Positions 1 to 8,759 of a stretch of DNA of 64,000 bases are shown one piece after another. Below the pieces are notes generated by a model, which saw only the letters and a program-made list of their open reading frames with translations, made no database searches and was not told the DNA's origin. Position numbers and translations under genes: made by a program. The stretch's first letter is position 1; the number at the start of each line of letters is the position of its first letter. The DNA is from JBGTFE01 sp041747435 (GTDB lineage Bacteria > Acidobacteriota > Blastocatellia > Pyrinomonadales > Pyrinomonadaceae), in assembly GCA_041747435.1 (NCBI GenBank), contig JBGTFE010000059.1:1-64000 (forward strand). Direction: 5' to 3'.

Positions 1-89
1 AGCGAATCGGTTTCAACCGTCGCGCTTTTTCCGTTCGATTCAGGACCTTTTTCGTCCATAAATCTATACATCTGCTCTTCGTTTTCCAT
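1..89 (-). CDS. N-terminal fragment of an unidentified protein, cut by the window edge
   Basis: An open reverse frame begins with ATG at 87-89 and runs off the left edge. The visible 29 residues start MENEEQMYRFMDEKG and are acidic and polar, with no recognisable domain. It lies 63 bases downstream of the efflux adaptor gene on the same strand. In adaptor operons that position is often held by an ABC transporter ATPase or permease, so this could be the next operon member, but the visible residues do not show it. There is no clear ribosome-binding site before the ATG, and the gap is filled by a hairpin repeat. Confidence 0.45.
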   Translation of the reverse strand, partial: MENEEQMYRFMDEKGPESNGKSATVETDS

Positions 90-104
90 TAGAAATTCTT
101 GTAG

Positions 105-145
105 CGCCGCCAAGATGGCGGCGGGACAGCCAGCAAGATGCTGGC
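105..145. repeat. Pair of intergenic hairpins with identical five-base loops
   Basis: Two perfect hairpins stand side by side. The first has a 7-bp stem (105-111 with 117-123) and the second a 6-bp stem (129-134 with 140-145). Both loops read AAGAT. They are joined by GGACA and followed by GATAC. The same architecture and the same joining sequences recur at 4463-4557, so this is a dispersed repeat family, not a simple terminator; no T-tract follows on either strand. Confidence 0.75.
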
Positions 146-152
146 GATACAA

Positions 153-1694
153 TTAAGTTTTCGGGGTGCCGTCACCTTCCTTTTTTTCCTGTCGTTTTAC
201 GACGGTGTCGTCTTTGAGCGTGTTCAAAATGCGGCTCGGACCGGTGATTACCTCGTCGCCTTCTTTGATTCCGGTGACGATCTGAATGTCCGCTTCGCCG
301 GTGATGCCGGTTTCGACCTCGACGAACTTGGCTTTGTTTCCGTCTAAAATGTAAACGCCCTTGATGGTTTTCGGTTTAGTCGAAGGTTCCGGCAGATCGC
401 CTTTGATCTCCGGTGAAGGAGAGCCTTCCGGTTTCTTTTCGATAACCGCCTGAAGTGGAACGGTAAATACGTTGTCAACTGTTTTTGTCGTAATTGTCGC
501 TGTAGCGCTCATTCCCGGACGCAAGCCGTCGCGAATTTCGTCCGGCGCGTCCTTGATCTCGATAACAACCCGAAATTCCTTTGCTTCCTGCACGTTGATC
601 TGGGTGGAAAGCCCGCCGGATGTCTGCGATTTTCCGACCGCGAGTGGCGTTTTTTGTTTTACTTCGCCACTGATCTCTTTGTCTCCAAAGGCGTCAACTT
701 TTATCTTTACCGGCTGCCCGACTTCGACCTTGTCGATTTCGGTTTCATCAACTTTTACTTCAACGTTGACCGTGGACATATCGGCGATCGTCAAAAGCGG
801 CGTCGAAGAAAGATTTGCGACGGCGAATGTTCCAACTTTTGACGGAATGTCCGCCACGACGCCGTTGATCGGCGCGAGCTGCATACTCTTGTCGCGCAAA
901 GTTTTTGTGCCGCTTAAAAGCGCCATTTGCTGATTGGCGCGATTCACGCTCGAATTCGCGTTGTAGTTTGCCGTGTCGATCGCGCGTTTTGCGTCTTTTA
1001 CGATGTTTTGCTGCTGATTAAGCCGCGCGGTGGCGTCTTTTATAGAGAGCTTTTGCGCGTCAAGTCGCGCTTTCGCATTATTAAGTGAGACCTTTGCGTT
1101 TTCGACGCGATCCTTTGATTCGTCGTAAAGCTGACGCGAAATAACGCCCGCTTCAAGCAATTCTTCATTGCGTTTCAGTTCGCGATTCGCAGCGTTTAAT
1201 TCCACCTGAACCTTATCAACATCGGTTTGCGCGGCAATTACGTTCTGGCGCGCGGTTTCAACCGCGATCTGCGAAACATTTAAACCCTGCTGCGCCTGCG
1301 AAAGCTGATTTTGCGCCGCAGTCACCTGCGTGCGGCTCGAAAGAACGTCGTTTTGCGATGCCTGCGAAGCGGCAAACTGCGCGTCTGTGCTCGATTGAAG
1401 CTGCGTCGGATCGAGCCTTACAAGCGGCTGTTCTTTTGTCACTTTTTCGCCTTCGCTGACGTAAATTTCTTCAATTCGTCCCTGAACTTCGCTGGTTAGA
1501 TTGATAAACTGAATGGGGCGAATTTCACCCGAAGCCGTAACAGTTGATTTCAGCTCTTTTTTGAGCTCGACTTTAACGATTGTGACTTCCGGCGTGTCCG
1601 TGCGCGTAGCAAAAACGCTGACGATTATTATGATTATTAGTAAAACACCGATACTTGCACCGATGATAATTTTTGTTTTCCGGCTCATTGCCAT
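153..1694 (-). CDS. HlyD/MacA-type periplasmic adaptor protein of an efflux pump
   Basis: This 513-residue protein is a membrane fusion protein that links an inner-membrane transporter to an outer-membrane channel. It has one N-terminal membrane anchor (about residues 8-29), a first lipoyl-like half (about 50-95), a long Gln/Ala-rich coiled coil (about 100-260), the second lipoyl half (about 285-320) and beta-barrel and membrane-proximal domains to the C-terminus. It is longer than MacA because of the extended coiled coil. An AAGGA ribosome site precedes the ATG. The substrate cannot be told from sequence. The transporter may be the gene cut at the left edge; a TolC-type channel lies far away at 44.4-46.2 kb. 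Confidence 0.9.
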   Translation of the reverse strand: MAMSRKTKIIIGASIGVLLIIIIIVSVFATRTDTPEVTIVKVELKKELKSTVTASGEIRPIQFINLTSEVQGRIEEIYVSEGEKVTKEQPLVRLDPTQLQSSTDAQFAASQASQNDVLSSRTQVTAAQNQLSQAQQGLNVSQIAVETARQNVIAAQTDVDKVQVELNAANRELKRNEELLEAGVISRQLYDESKDRVENAKVSLNNAKARLDAQKLSIKDATARLNQQQNIVKDAKRAIDTANYNANSSVNRANQQMALLSGTKTLRDKSMQLAPINGVVADIPSKVGTFAVANLSSTPLLTIADMSTVNVEVKVDETEIDKVEVGQPVKIKVDAFGDKEISGEVKQKTPLAVGKSQTSGGLSTQINVQEAKEFRVVIEIKDAPDEIRDGLRPGMSATATITTKTVDNVFTVPLQAVIEKKPEGSPSPEIKGDLPEPSTKPKTIKGVYILDGNKAKFVEVETGITGEADIQIVTGIKEGDEVITGPSRILNTLKDDTVVKRQEKKEGDGTPKT

Positions 1695-1978
1695 CGTGAT
1701 TTTTCCTTAAACGAGTAGAGTTTTATTATATCTAAAAGATTAAGCGCGAAACAAATTGTCCAGAGCGCATTCAGACCTTCCTTACGTCAAAATTGAAATA
1801 AGAGTTTCATAAAAAAGGTGGCTAACCCGGAATTTTGCGTCGTTGCATGACTTCGCAAAAATTATGATGATTTGACGCGTGCGCGTGTTCACTATACGAT
1901 TTACGAAAATCATAATACAAGTTAAAATAGCTTTGTTTTATATTATTTGAGTATTAAATCCAAGAAATTATATTAAAA

Positions 1979-2548
1979 ATGATAAAGTGCCCGGTTTGCG
2001 GAATGGAAAACCTTGAAAGCTCGCAATATTGCGATGAATGCGGAAACGCGCTCGATTCCACAACGTCCGCCGCTGCTGCAAACGAAGATGCACCGGTTTA
2101 TCAGAGCGCGAACCCGACTTCGTTTGGCGTTTCGGCGGTCGATGACGAGCCACCGTCCGAATCGGATTCGTTTGAGAAGGAAAAGCAATCCGTTAATGGC
2201 GCGCACGCGACCTTGATTATCGAGCGCGGCGAATCTGTCGGCACGGAGTTTACGCTGTCCACGGACGAATCGACTATAGGTCGCTGGGATGCAGATAATG
2301 GAATTTTCCCGGACGTTGATCTTGACTCGCACGATCCGGAAGCAAAAGTTTCGCGGCGGCATGCGCGAATTCGGCGCGGAAGCGGAAAATATATGATCGA
2401 AGATCTGGGATCGACTAACGGAACTTTTGTAAATCGCGGACGACGCCTGATTCCTGGAAACGCGCATCTTCTGAATGACGGTGATGAGATCATCGTCGGC
2501 AAAACGTTTTTGCGGTTTTATGTTAACGATCAAGCGGCGAGTTCGTAA
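1979..2548 (+). CDS. Zinc-ribbon plus FHA domain protein
   Basis: A 189-residue soluble protein. The N-terminus carries a CxxC...CxxC zinc ribbon (Cys 4, 7, 18, 21). A short acidic linker follows, then an FHA domain (about 75-180) with the conserved GR, SRRHAR and DLGSTNGTF signatures. FHA domains bind phosphothreonine, so it is probably a reader of the kinase encoded 23 bases downstream, whose own C-terminal FHA domain is similar (both have an insert ending in SRRHAR). No strong ribosome site precedes the ATG; the preceding 284 bases are AT-rich, hold no gene, and probably contain divergent promoters for this block and the efflux adaptor. Confidence 0.88.
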   Translation: MIKCPVCGMENLESSQYCDECGNALDSTTSAAAANEDAPVYQSANPTSFGVSAVDDEPPSESDSFEKEKQSVNGAHATLIIERGESVGTEFTLSTDESTIGRWDADNGIFPDVDLDSHDPEAKVSRRHARIRRGSGKYMIEDLGSTNGTFVNRGRRLIPGNAHLLNDGDEIIVGKTFLRFYVNDQAASS

Positions 2549-2571
2549 ATCGAATCGGAAGCTTTGTAAAA

Positions 2572-4452
2572 ATGGCTAATTGTCACACATGCGGCGAGGA
2601 AATCGCCGAAATCGATGTTTTTTGCCCGTATTGCGGCGTCTCTTTGGATCCGATCGAGGTTGACGAAGGCGCTGCGGCGGACGAAGTTTCAGAAATCGAA
2701 GCGGATTCCGCGACGGAAGAAACGGACGCGGCTTCTGTCGACGCGGCTGAAAGCGCGGATGTTTCTTCAAGCGACGAAGCGGAAACCGATGTTTCGTTTG
2801 ACGCTGACGCCGAGGTGACGACGGAAGCGGAAACCGAAAGCGAACCCCCGATTCCCGAAGCCATCGCTAAACCTGACTCAAATTTGGAACCGCTTCCTGT
2901 TTCAAGCAGCGAATCTTACTTTGATTCGGTTCAAATTGTTCAAAAAGACGAAAACGTCGATGTCGTTCTGGATACGGGCGAGGACGAACCCATTCAGGCG
3001 GAAGGTGAAGAAGAGCAAGGTCGTTCGTTTACGACACCGGATTTTAGCGGCGCGGAAACCGACGGAAAAAGTCAGTCGAAATTAAAGCCACTCGAAGAAG
3101 GAACTATTCTTAACAGTCGTTACGAAATTGTTCGCAAGATCGGCGGCGGCGGAATGGGAGCGGTTTATCTTGCAAGCGACAAGAATCTTGGCGGCGTTCT
3201 TCGCGCGGTCAAGGAAATGGTTCAGTCGTATATAGAGGAAACTCAGCAGGAAAAAGCGGTTGCCGACTTTAAGCGCGAATCGATGCTTTTGACTTCTTTG
3301 GAACACGCGGCGATCCCGACGATCTTTGATTACTTTTTCGACGAAACGGAATGCAGATTTTATCTCGTGATGAAATACATTTCCGGCGGCGATCTTGCAT
3401 CGCGTCTGCGTTCTGCCGATGGCGGAAAAGTTGACGAACAGACGGTAACCGAATGGGGAATTCAGGTCGCCGACGTGCTCGATTATCTCCACAATCACGA
3501 ACCGCCGATCGTTTACCGCGATCTGAAACCGGCAAACGTGATGATCGATGGAAATTCCGGGCGGATAATGCTGATCGATTTCGGTATCGCGCGTTGGGTG
3601 AACAAGGAAGAAAAAGGTGTAACTGCGGTCGGAACAATGGGTTACGCGCCGCCGGAGCTTTTTAGCGGAAACGTTGAAGCGCGTTCGGATATTTACAGTC
3701 TTGGTTCGACAATGTTTCATCTTTTGACCGGCGCCGATCCGCAAAGCAACCCGCTTTTGATCTTTGATTTTCAAAAAAATCCGCGCCCTCGCCAAATAAA
3801 TCCGCAGCTTTCCGATCAGATCGAACGAATTTTGATGTGCGCCGTCGAATACAATTCAGACAAGCGATTCGCGTCGGCGGCGGAGATGCGGCGCGCGCTC
3901 GAAGAACATCTGGACAGTTTGAAAACCGGACGAATTACGTTCGGCGTGAAGGAAATTCCGATATCGGTTGCGCTTTCAGAACAGCCGGTTTTTTGCGGCT
4001 TTTGTGGGCAAAAGATCGTCGCAACCGATATGTTTTGCGCGTTTTGCGGCGCGCGCCAACCGATCGCGCAGCAGGGCGTTCATATCGGCGATTCCTCTGC
4101 GCCGAAATTTACCGCGAAACTGACGATTCTCGGAACAAACGAGCTCGATTCGCCGTCCTTCTCTCTGGAAAAGGATGAAAATCTCGTCGGCAGACGTGAT
4201 CCGATGTCGAATATTTTTCCGGAGATCGATCTTTCGAAATTCGATCCGCAGACAAAGATCTCACGGCGTCATGCGAGAATTTGGCGCGAAGGAAGCAATT
4301 TTATGGTCGAAGATCTCGGATCGTCAAACGGCACGATTCTGCTCCCGACGGTGGACGACACGATTCGCCTGCTGCCGCATCAGCCGCATTTGTTGACAAA
4401 CGGCGACAGATTAAAGATCGGCGATACGACAATGCATTTTGTCATTGGATAA
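2572..4452 (+). CDS. Ser/Thr protein kinase with zinc ribbons and a C-terminal FHA domain
   Basis: A 626-residue cytoplasmic kinase with no membrane segment. Order: zinc ribbon (Cys 4, 7, 18, 21), a long Glu/Asp/Ala-rich linker (about 30-175), a PknB-type kinase domain (about 184-445), a second zinc ribbon (about 473-494) and an FHA domain (about 515-620). The glycine loop reads GGGGMGAVY, the ATP lysine lies in RAVKE, the catalytic loop is YRDLKPAN and the metal loop is DFG. Tyr for His in HRD is common in bacterial kinases, so activity is expected. The FHA domain may bind its own phosphorylated threonines or those of neighbours. It appears to be co-transcribed with the preceding FHA gene. 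Confidence 0.92.
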   Translation: MANCHTCGEEIAEIDVFCPYCGVSLDPIEVDEGAAADEVSEIEADSATEETDAASVDAAESADVSSSDEAETDVSFDADAEVTTEAETESEPPIPEAIAKPDSNLEPLPVSSSESYFDSVQIVQKDENVDVVLDTGEDEPIQAEGEEEQGRSFTTPDFSGAETDGKSQSKLKPLEEGTILNSRYEIVRKIGGGGMGAVYLASDKNLGGVLRAVKEMVQSYIEETQQEKAVADFKRESMLLTSLEHAAIPTIFDYFFDETECRFYLVMKYISGGDLASRLRSADGGKVDEQTVTEWGIQVADVLDYLHNHEPPIVYRDLKPANVMIDGNSGRIMLIDFGIARWVNKEEKGVTAVGTMGYAPPELFSGNVEARSDIYSLGSTMFHLLTGADPQSNPLLIFDFQKNPRPRQINPQLSDQIERILMCAVEYNSDKRFASAAEMRRALEEHLDSLKTGRITFGVKEIPISVALSEQPVFCGFCGQKIVATDMFCAFCGARQPIAQQGVHIGDSSAPKFTAKLTILGTNELDSPSFSLEKDENLVGRRDPMSNIFPEIDLSKFDPQTKISRRHARIWREGSNFMVEDLGSSNGTILLPTVDDTIRLLPHQPHLLTNGDRLKIGDTTMHFVIG

Positions 4453-4462
4453 GAATTGTACC

Positions 4463-4557
4463 GCCAGCGTCTCGCTGGCTGTTGCGGCGGCATCTTGCCG
4501 GCGCATAAATCTGACGGCAGGATGCCGTCAGGACAGCCGCCGGGACGGCGGCGATAC
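4463..4557. repeat. Cluster of four intergenic hairpins with five-base loops
   Basis: Four inverted repeats fill the gap between the kinase and the RDD gene: 4463-4468/4474-4479 (loop GTCTC), 4488-4491/4497-4500 (loop ATCTT), 4512-4518/4524-4530 (loop AGGAT) and 4536-4541/4547-4552 (loop GGGAC). Every loop is five bases, the third and fourth hairpins are joined by GGACA, and the last is followed by GATAC, exactly as in the pair at 105-145. The loops differ but the stems are perfect, which indicates selection or copying of the hairpin form. There is no T-tract, so a terminator role is not obvious. Confidence 0.75.
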
Positions 4558-4564
4558 GAGAATT

Positions 4565-5095
4565 ATGAGCGCTCGCGTAGAACGAACAACCTCCGTAAGA
4601 TATATCAAACCGGAACAAGTGATCTTAAATTTTGATCCCGAACGGCTGAAAGCGCCGTTTTTGCTGCGCTGCGGCGCAATGCTGATCGACTACATCATCT
4701 TGATCGCGATTCCTGTGATAAGCCTGCTCACCTACCGGCTTTCGGGCAGCGATCCTTCCAGACTGCTTAATAACACCGTAACGAACGTTGGCTGGCTGAT
4801 CGTTGTGCTTTTGGCAGTTACGAATTTTTTTCTTTTGCCGCTGCTGATGGGGCAAAGCGTCGGAAAAATGCTGACCGGTTTGAGAATTGTTAACACCGAC
4901 GGCTCTTCGCCTTCGCTCGGCAGACTCTGTCTTCGTCATTTGCTTGGCTATACACTTACGATCTTTTCGCTCGGACTCGGTTTTTTGTTTGCCGCGCTGA
5001 ATAAAAAAGGTCGCGCGCTACACGATTTTGTTGCCGGAACGCTGGTTGTGTACGGTCAAAAACAGACCGTCGAGAGAAATTTGGAAAAGGAATAA
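4565..5095 (+). CDS. RDD-family membrane protein
   Basis: A 176-residue integral membrane protein. The ATG at 4565, just after the hairpin cluster, is preferred over an upstream start inside the kinase gene because the extra residues would be encoded by the repeat. After about 35 soluble residues it has the RDD signature (RCGAMLIDYIIL), then three or four hydrophobic segments. The motif GQSVGKMLTGLRIV and a late HDFVAGT are typical of the family. Function in RDD proteins is poorly known, though some act in transport. It ends one base before the next start, so it is translationally linked to the phosphatase gene. Confidence 0.88.
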   Translation: MSARVERTTSVRYIKPEQVILNFDPERLKAPFLLRCGAMLIDYIILIAIPVISLLTYRLSGSDPSRLLNNTVTNVGWLIVVLLAVTNFFLLPLLMGQSVGKMLTGLRIVNTDGSSPSLGRLCLRHLLGYTLTIFSLGLGFLFAALNKKGRALHDFVAGTLVVYGQKQTVERNLEKE

Positions 5096-5096
5096 T

Positions 5097-6758
5097 ATGC
5101 CGCAGTTAGTAGTAAGAAATCCGGATCGCACGGTCGATAATTTCGTGCTTTCGCGTTTGCGAACGACGATCGGACGCTCCGCGCGCAGCGACCTCTGTAT
5201 TCCGGACGCTTTCGCGTCGCGGCTTCATGCAGAAGTCCGGCAGGAAGGCGATTCATTCTGGCTACAGGATCTCGGTTCGGCAAACGGTACGCGCTACAAC
5301 GGCGCGCTCGTTTCGGCGCCGATTCCGTTGCTTGCGGGCGGTGAAATTCAGATCGGCGAGACGGTTATAAAGTTTGAAGACGAACGCCTTAATCTAAGTA
5401 AGCCCTCTGGGGCGACTTTGATCACGGATAACACTCGCTCGCTCGACCCGTCGCAAACGATCGCATTCACGCAGGAAAAAAACCCGACGGCGGAGATTCT
5501 CGAATCACAATTTTCGTCGCGCACCGAACTGCTTGGATTGATCAGCAAAGTGGGCGTCGCGCTGCTTTCATCAAGCGGTTTGGAAGAAACGCTGAATCAG
5601 GTGGTTTCGCTGGTTTTTGAAGCGGTTCCGGCGGAAAGATGCGTGATCATGCTGCGCGACGAAACGGTTGAAGGCGGAATGAAGATCGTTGTCGCGCGTT
5701 TGCGCGGAAAGGAAGAGCAAGTCGAAGAAGTCCGCATCAGCAGCACGGTGATGGAAGAAGTGATGAAAAACGGCAAATCCGTTTTGACCGCCGATGCGCA
5801 GCACGATCCGCGGTATGCGAGTCAAACTATCGCCTTGCTCGGCATTCGCTCGGTGCTTGCGGTTCCGCTCAATATCGATATAAACGACGTTTTCGGCATA
5901 ATCTACGCTGATTCGCCGACGAGCGAAGCCACCTTTACCGAAGAACATTTGAATATTTTGACAACGCTCGCTTCGGTTGCGTCGATTCGCGTCGAAAACG
6001 CAAGATTGCTCGAAGAACGTTTTGAACGTGAGCGAATGGAGCGCGAGCTGGAACTTGCGACCGAAATTCAACAGACGTTCCAGCCGTCCGCGCCGCCAGT
6101 GATGGACGATTATGAATTCCAGGGAATTTCGTTTTCGTGCTACGAGATCGGCGGTGATTACTATGATTTTATCGCGCTTCCAAACGACAAAATGATGATC
6201 GCGCTTGGCGATGTTTCCGGCAAAGGAACCGCCGCGGCGCTTCTGATGTCGAGCCTTCACGCCTCGATCCATTCGCAGGTGACGGCGAACAGGTCGCTGC
6301 GGGACACCGTAACCTCCGTTAACCAATATCTCGCCGAAAACACGCCCACGAATCGTTTTGTCACGCTTTTTATCGCCGAACTCGAGCCGAAAACCGGTGT
6401 TTTAAATTACATCAACGCCGGTCACAACCCGCCGATCGTTGCTCGCGCCGATGGGAGCGTGGAGCAGCTCGAATCCGGCGGTTTTCCGCTCGGGCTTATG
6501 CCGGAAGCCGAATTTGAGGTCGGCAGCGTCGAGCTTTATTCGGGTGATTCGCTCGTTGTCTATTCTGACGGCGTTTCCGAAGCAAATAACACGGCGGGTG
6601 ACGAGTTCGGAATGGACCGTCTCACGGAGGTTATCAGCCAAAATGTAAAAGCTTCCGCCGCCGGAATGCGCGACAAGATCGAGTCCGAGCTTTCCTCATT
6701 CACCAAGACCGCGCCTGCGAACGACGATATAACCTTGGTTATAGTCAAACGGTTATAG
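5097..6758 (+). CDS. FHA-GAF-PP2C/SpoIIE-type protein phosphatase
   Basis: A 553-residue soluble signalling protein. The start at 5097 is chosen because a GGAAAAGG ribosome site precedes it and the FHA domain begins at once. Order: FHA (about 1-95, with GR, SRLHAE and DLGSANGTRYNG), GAF sensor domain (about 140-310), a short helical linker and a SpoIIE-like PP2C domain (about 335-553) with metal-binding motifs GGDYYDF, GDVSGKG and a late ANDDIT. It should dephosphorylate Ser/Thr phosphoproteins, controlled by a GAF ligand and recruited by phosphothreonine. Next to the kinase it forms a writer-reader-eraser set. Its stop codon lies within a 14-bp tandem duplication. Confidence 0.92.
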   Translation: MPQLVVRNPDRTVDNFVLSRLRTTIGRSARSDLCIPDAFASRLHAEVRQEGDSFWLQDLGSANGTRYNGALVSAPIPLLAGGEIQIGETVIKFEDERLNLSKPSGATLITDNTRSLDPSQTIAFTQEKNPTAEILESQFSSRTELLGLISKVGVALLSSSGLEETLNQVVSLVFEAVPAERCVIMLRDETVEGGMKIVVARLRGKEEQVEEVRISSTVMEEVMKNGKSVLTADAQHDPRYASQTIALLGIRSVLAVPLNIDINDVFGIIYADSPTSEATFTEEHLNILTTLASVASIRVENARLLEERFERERMERELELATEIQQTFQPSAPPVMDDYEFQGISFSCYEIGGDYYDFIALPNDKMMIALGDVSGKGTAAALLMSSLHASIHSQVTANRSLRDTVTSVNQYLAENTPTNRFVTLFIAELEPKTGVLNYINAGHNPPIVARADGSVEQLESGGFPLGLMPEAEFEVGSVELYSGDSLVVYSDGVSEANNTAGDEFGMDRLTEVISQNVKASAAGMRDKIESELSSFTKTAPANDDITLVIVKRL

Positions 6759-6764
6759 TCAAAC
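6737..6764 (+). repeat. Exact 14-bp tandem duplication at the phosphatase stop codon
   Basis: The 14-mer at 6737-6750 is repeated without change at 6751-6764. The gene stops in the second copy. With a single copy, the frame would stop two codons later after one changed residue, so the effect on the protein is minimal. It looks like a recent slippage event. Confidence 0.9.
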
Positions 6765-6874
6765 GAAAATAACAAGGTTTCGGACAGAAGGTTGCAACGT
6801 AAAACTTGTTGACCTTTCCGGCTTGTCTATTCTAAAATCATATTGGCGAAGATCTTCGCGTTCCAAGAGCCCAA

Positions 6875-8695
6875 ATGCCTCCAACGTCAAAAAAAATCGG
6901 ATTAATTTATTTTGTCGTGATCACGCTTCTCGCGGTCGGGCTTGTTCCGCTTGTGCTTACGGGCTGGTTTTTGTCGGATCGTAGCGGAAGGGAATTGCGC
7001 GCTGTCGAAAACCGCTATCAAACACAGCTTGTGCAGGAAAAGGCGAACCAGATCGAAATGTTCGGACAGCGTTACGGCGATTTGGTGCAAAGCTATGCCA
7101 AGGCGCTGGAAATTTCGAATGATTTTTCGGTTCTGTCCTCGCCCGTCACTGAAGAAAAGCTCGGCGTCACGCTAAAGGAAAATCCAAATTTGATCGCGCT
7201 TTATGTGAAACCGATCCAGGGCGATTCGCTTGCGGTTTTTCGCTCGGAAGCGATTTTGAAAAACGAAGTAGAAGATGCGACGGAAAGTGTTTTATCGCTT
7301 GTCGCGGGCAAAAATTCCGTGGTCGGCAGTCCGCAAAAGATCGCGTCGAGCGGAGAGATCGTTTTGACGTTCGCGTCGCCGGTCGTTATCAACAAAAACA
7401 TTTCAGCCGCCGTGATCGGAATCGTCTCGCTCCGCGAAATTTCGCTAATACTTTCGGAAACGCGTTCGATCGGTGAAGATGAACTTTGGAAAGCCGGGTT
7501 ACCGATCATTTTTGTTGTCGATTCCGAAGGGCGCGCGGTTTCGTATCCGGATGCGACCGTCGCGGCAAATCAGAAATCTTTGAACGACCTTAAGATCGTT
7601 CAGGAATGGCGCGAGAGCAACCTGCAGATCAAATCGGCGCTCGTGCCTTTTACCGCCGAATATGACGGCGAAAATTACGAAATGCTCGGAGCTTATTCGA
7701 CCGCGAAAATCGGGGAAGAGCTGAATCTCGGTGTGATCGCGATGCAGGATGAAAGCAAAGCGCTTGCTTCGGTTGGCGATATGCGACGGCAAACGTGGAT
7801 GATCAGTCTTGCGTTTGCGCTGTTCGCGCTCGTTGTCGGAAGCATTCTAGCACGGCAATTGACATCGCCTCTCGCGGTGCTGGTCAACGCGGCGAAAAAG
7901 ATCGCTGCCGGCGATCTCTCTACGAGAGTGGGAACAAAAGGCATCACCGAGATCGGTACGCTTGGCGAAACATTTAACGCGATGAGCGGCAGCCTGGAAG
8001 AACACATCGCAAAGCTTGCAAAAGCGGCGGAAGAAAACCGTGAGCTTTTTGTCGGTACGGTGAAAGCGCTCGCTGCCGCTATCGACGGCAAAGACCGTTA
8101 CACGCGCGGACATTCAGAACGAGTTTCGCGTTTTTCCGTAGCTATCGGAAAGCGTCTCGGAATGAATGAAGCCGATCTCGAAACACTTCGCATCAGCGCG
8201 CTGCTTCACGATGTCGGCAAGATCGCGATCGACGACAACATTCTTAAAAAGCCGGCTGCATTAACCGATGAAGAGTTCGAAATAATGAAAACTCACCCTA
8301 AAGCCGGTTACAAGATAATGTCGCAGATTCCGGCGATGAAGGAATTTCTGCCCGGAATGTATATGCATCACGAAATGGTCAATGGAAAAGGCTATCCGCA
8401 GGGACTCAGCGGAGACGAAATTCCGCTTCAGGCAAAGATCGTTTCCGTGGCGGATACTTTTGATGCGATGACGACCGATCGTCCGTATCAAAAAGGGATG
8501 AATCTTGAAGATTCGTTGGATCGAATCAAGAGTTTTGTAGGATCGCGCTACGACGGAACAGTCGTCGAAGCATTGATCCATGCTTGTGAAGAAGGACAGG
8601 TTCGACCTGTCGGAGCGGTTCGCGTAAAACCGGAAAATTCTCACGTTACGCAAATTCAACCACAAACAACAGCGCATATTTCAGAGATCCAATAA
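6875..8695 (+). CDS. Membrane sensor with HAMP and HD-GYP domains
   Basis: A 606-residue inner-membrane receptor. Transmembrane helix 1 (about 9-30), a large periplasmic Cache-like sensor region (about 35-300), helix 2 (about 305-325), HAMP (about 325-380) and an HD-GYP domain (about 395-565). HD-GYP proteins hydrolyse cyclic-di-GMP. The metal-binding HD in LLHDVGK, the downstream HHE and the GYPQGL motif are all present, so it is likely active. The ligand is unknown. It follows the phosphatase gene by 116 bases and may be transcribed separately, but it extends the signalling block. Confidence 0.92.
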   Translation: MPPTSKKIGLIYFVVITLLAVGLVPLVLTGWFLSDRSGRELRAVENRYQTQLVQEKANQIEMFGQRYGDLVQSYAKALEISNDFSVLSSPVTEEKLGVTLKENPNLIALYVKPIQGDSLAVFRSEAILKNEVEDATESVLSLVAGKNSVVGSPQKIASSGEIVLTFASPVVINKNISAAVIGIVSLREISLILSETRSIGEDELWKAGLPIIFVVDSEGRAVSYPDATVAANQKSLNDLKIVQEWRESNLQIKSALVPFTAEYDGENYEMLGAYSTAKIGEELNLGVIAMQDESKALASVGDMRRQTWMISLAFALFALVVGSILARQLTSPLAVLVNAAKKIAAGDLSTRVGTKGITEIGTLGETFNAMSGSLEEHIAKLAKAAEENRELFVGTVKALAAAIDGKDRYTRGHSERVSRFSVAIGKRLGMNEADLETLRISALLHDVGKIAIDDNILKKPAALTDEEFEIMKTHPKAGYKIMSQIPAMKEFLPGMYMHHEMVNGKGYPQGLSGDEIPLQAKIVSVADTFDAMTTDRPYQKGMNLEDSLDRIKSFVGSRYDGTVVEALIHACEEGQVRPVGAVRVKPENSHVTQIQPQTTAHISEIQ

Positions 8696-8759
8696 TTCCA
8701 TTGGCTGAAATGCTTGTTGCAGCAGTAAAATCTCCTGTTTTCTGAGATTTCCCAATGCA

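Noticed and set aside
3510..3540. Tyr for His in the HRD motif of the first kinase as a sign of a pseudokinase
   Set aside because: The catalytic Asp, Lys, Asn and the DFG motif are intact, and YRD occurs in active bacterial kinases.
3082..3795. A 237-codon reverse frame
   Set aside because: It is antisense to the kinase domain of the first kinase gene and has a composition typical of such by-products.
5571..6326. A 251-codon open frame on the reverse strand
   Set aside because: It lies fully within the well-supported phosphatase gene, is rich in Arg, His and Phe, and has no domain; it is an antisense by-product of codon usage.
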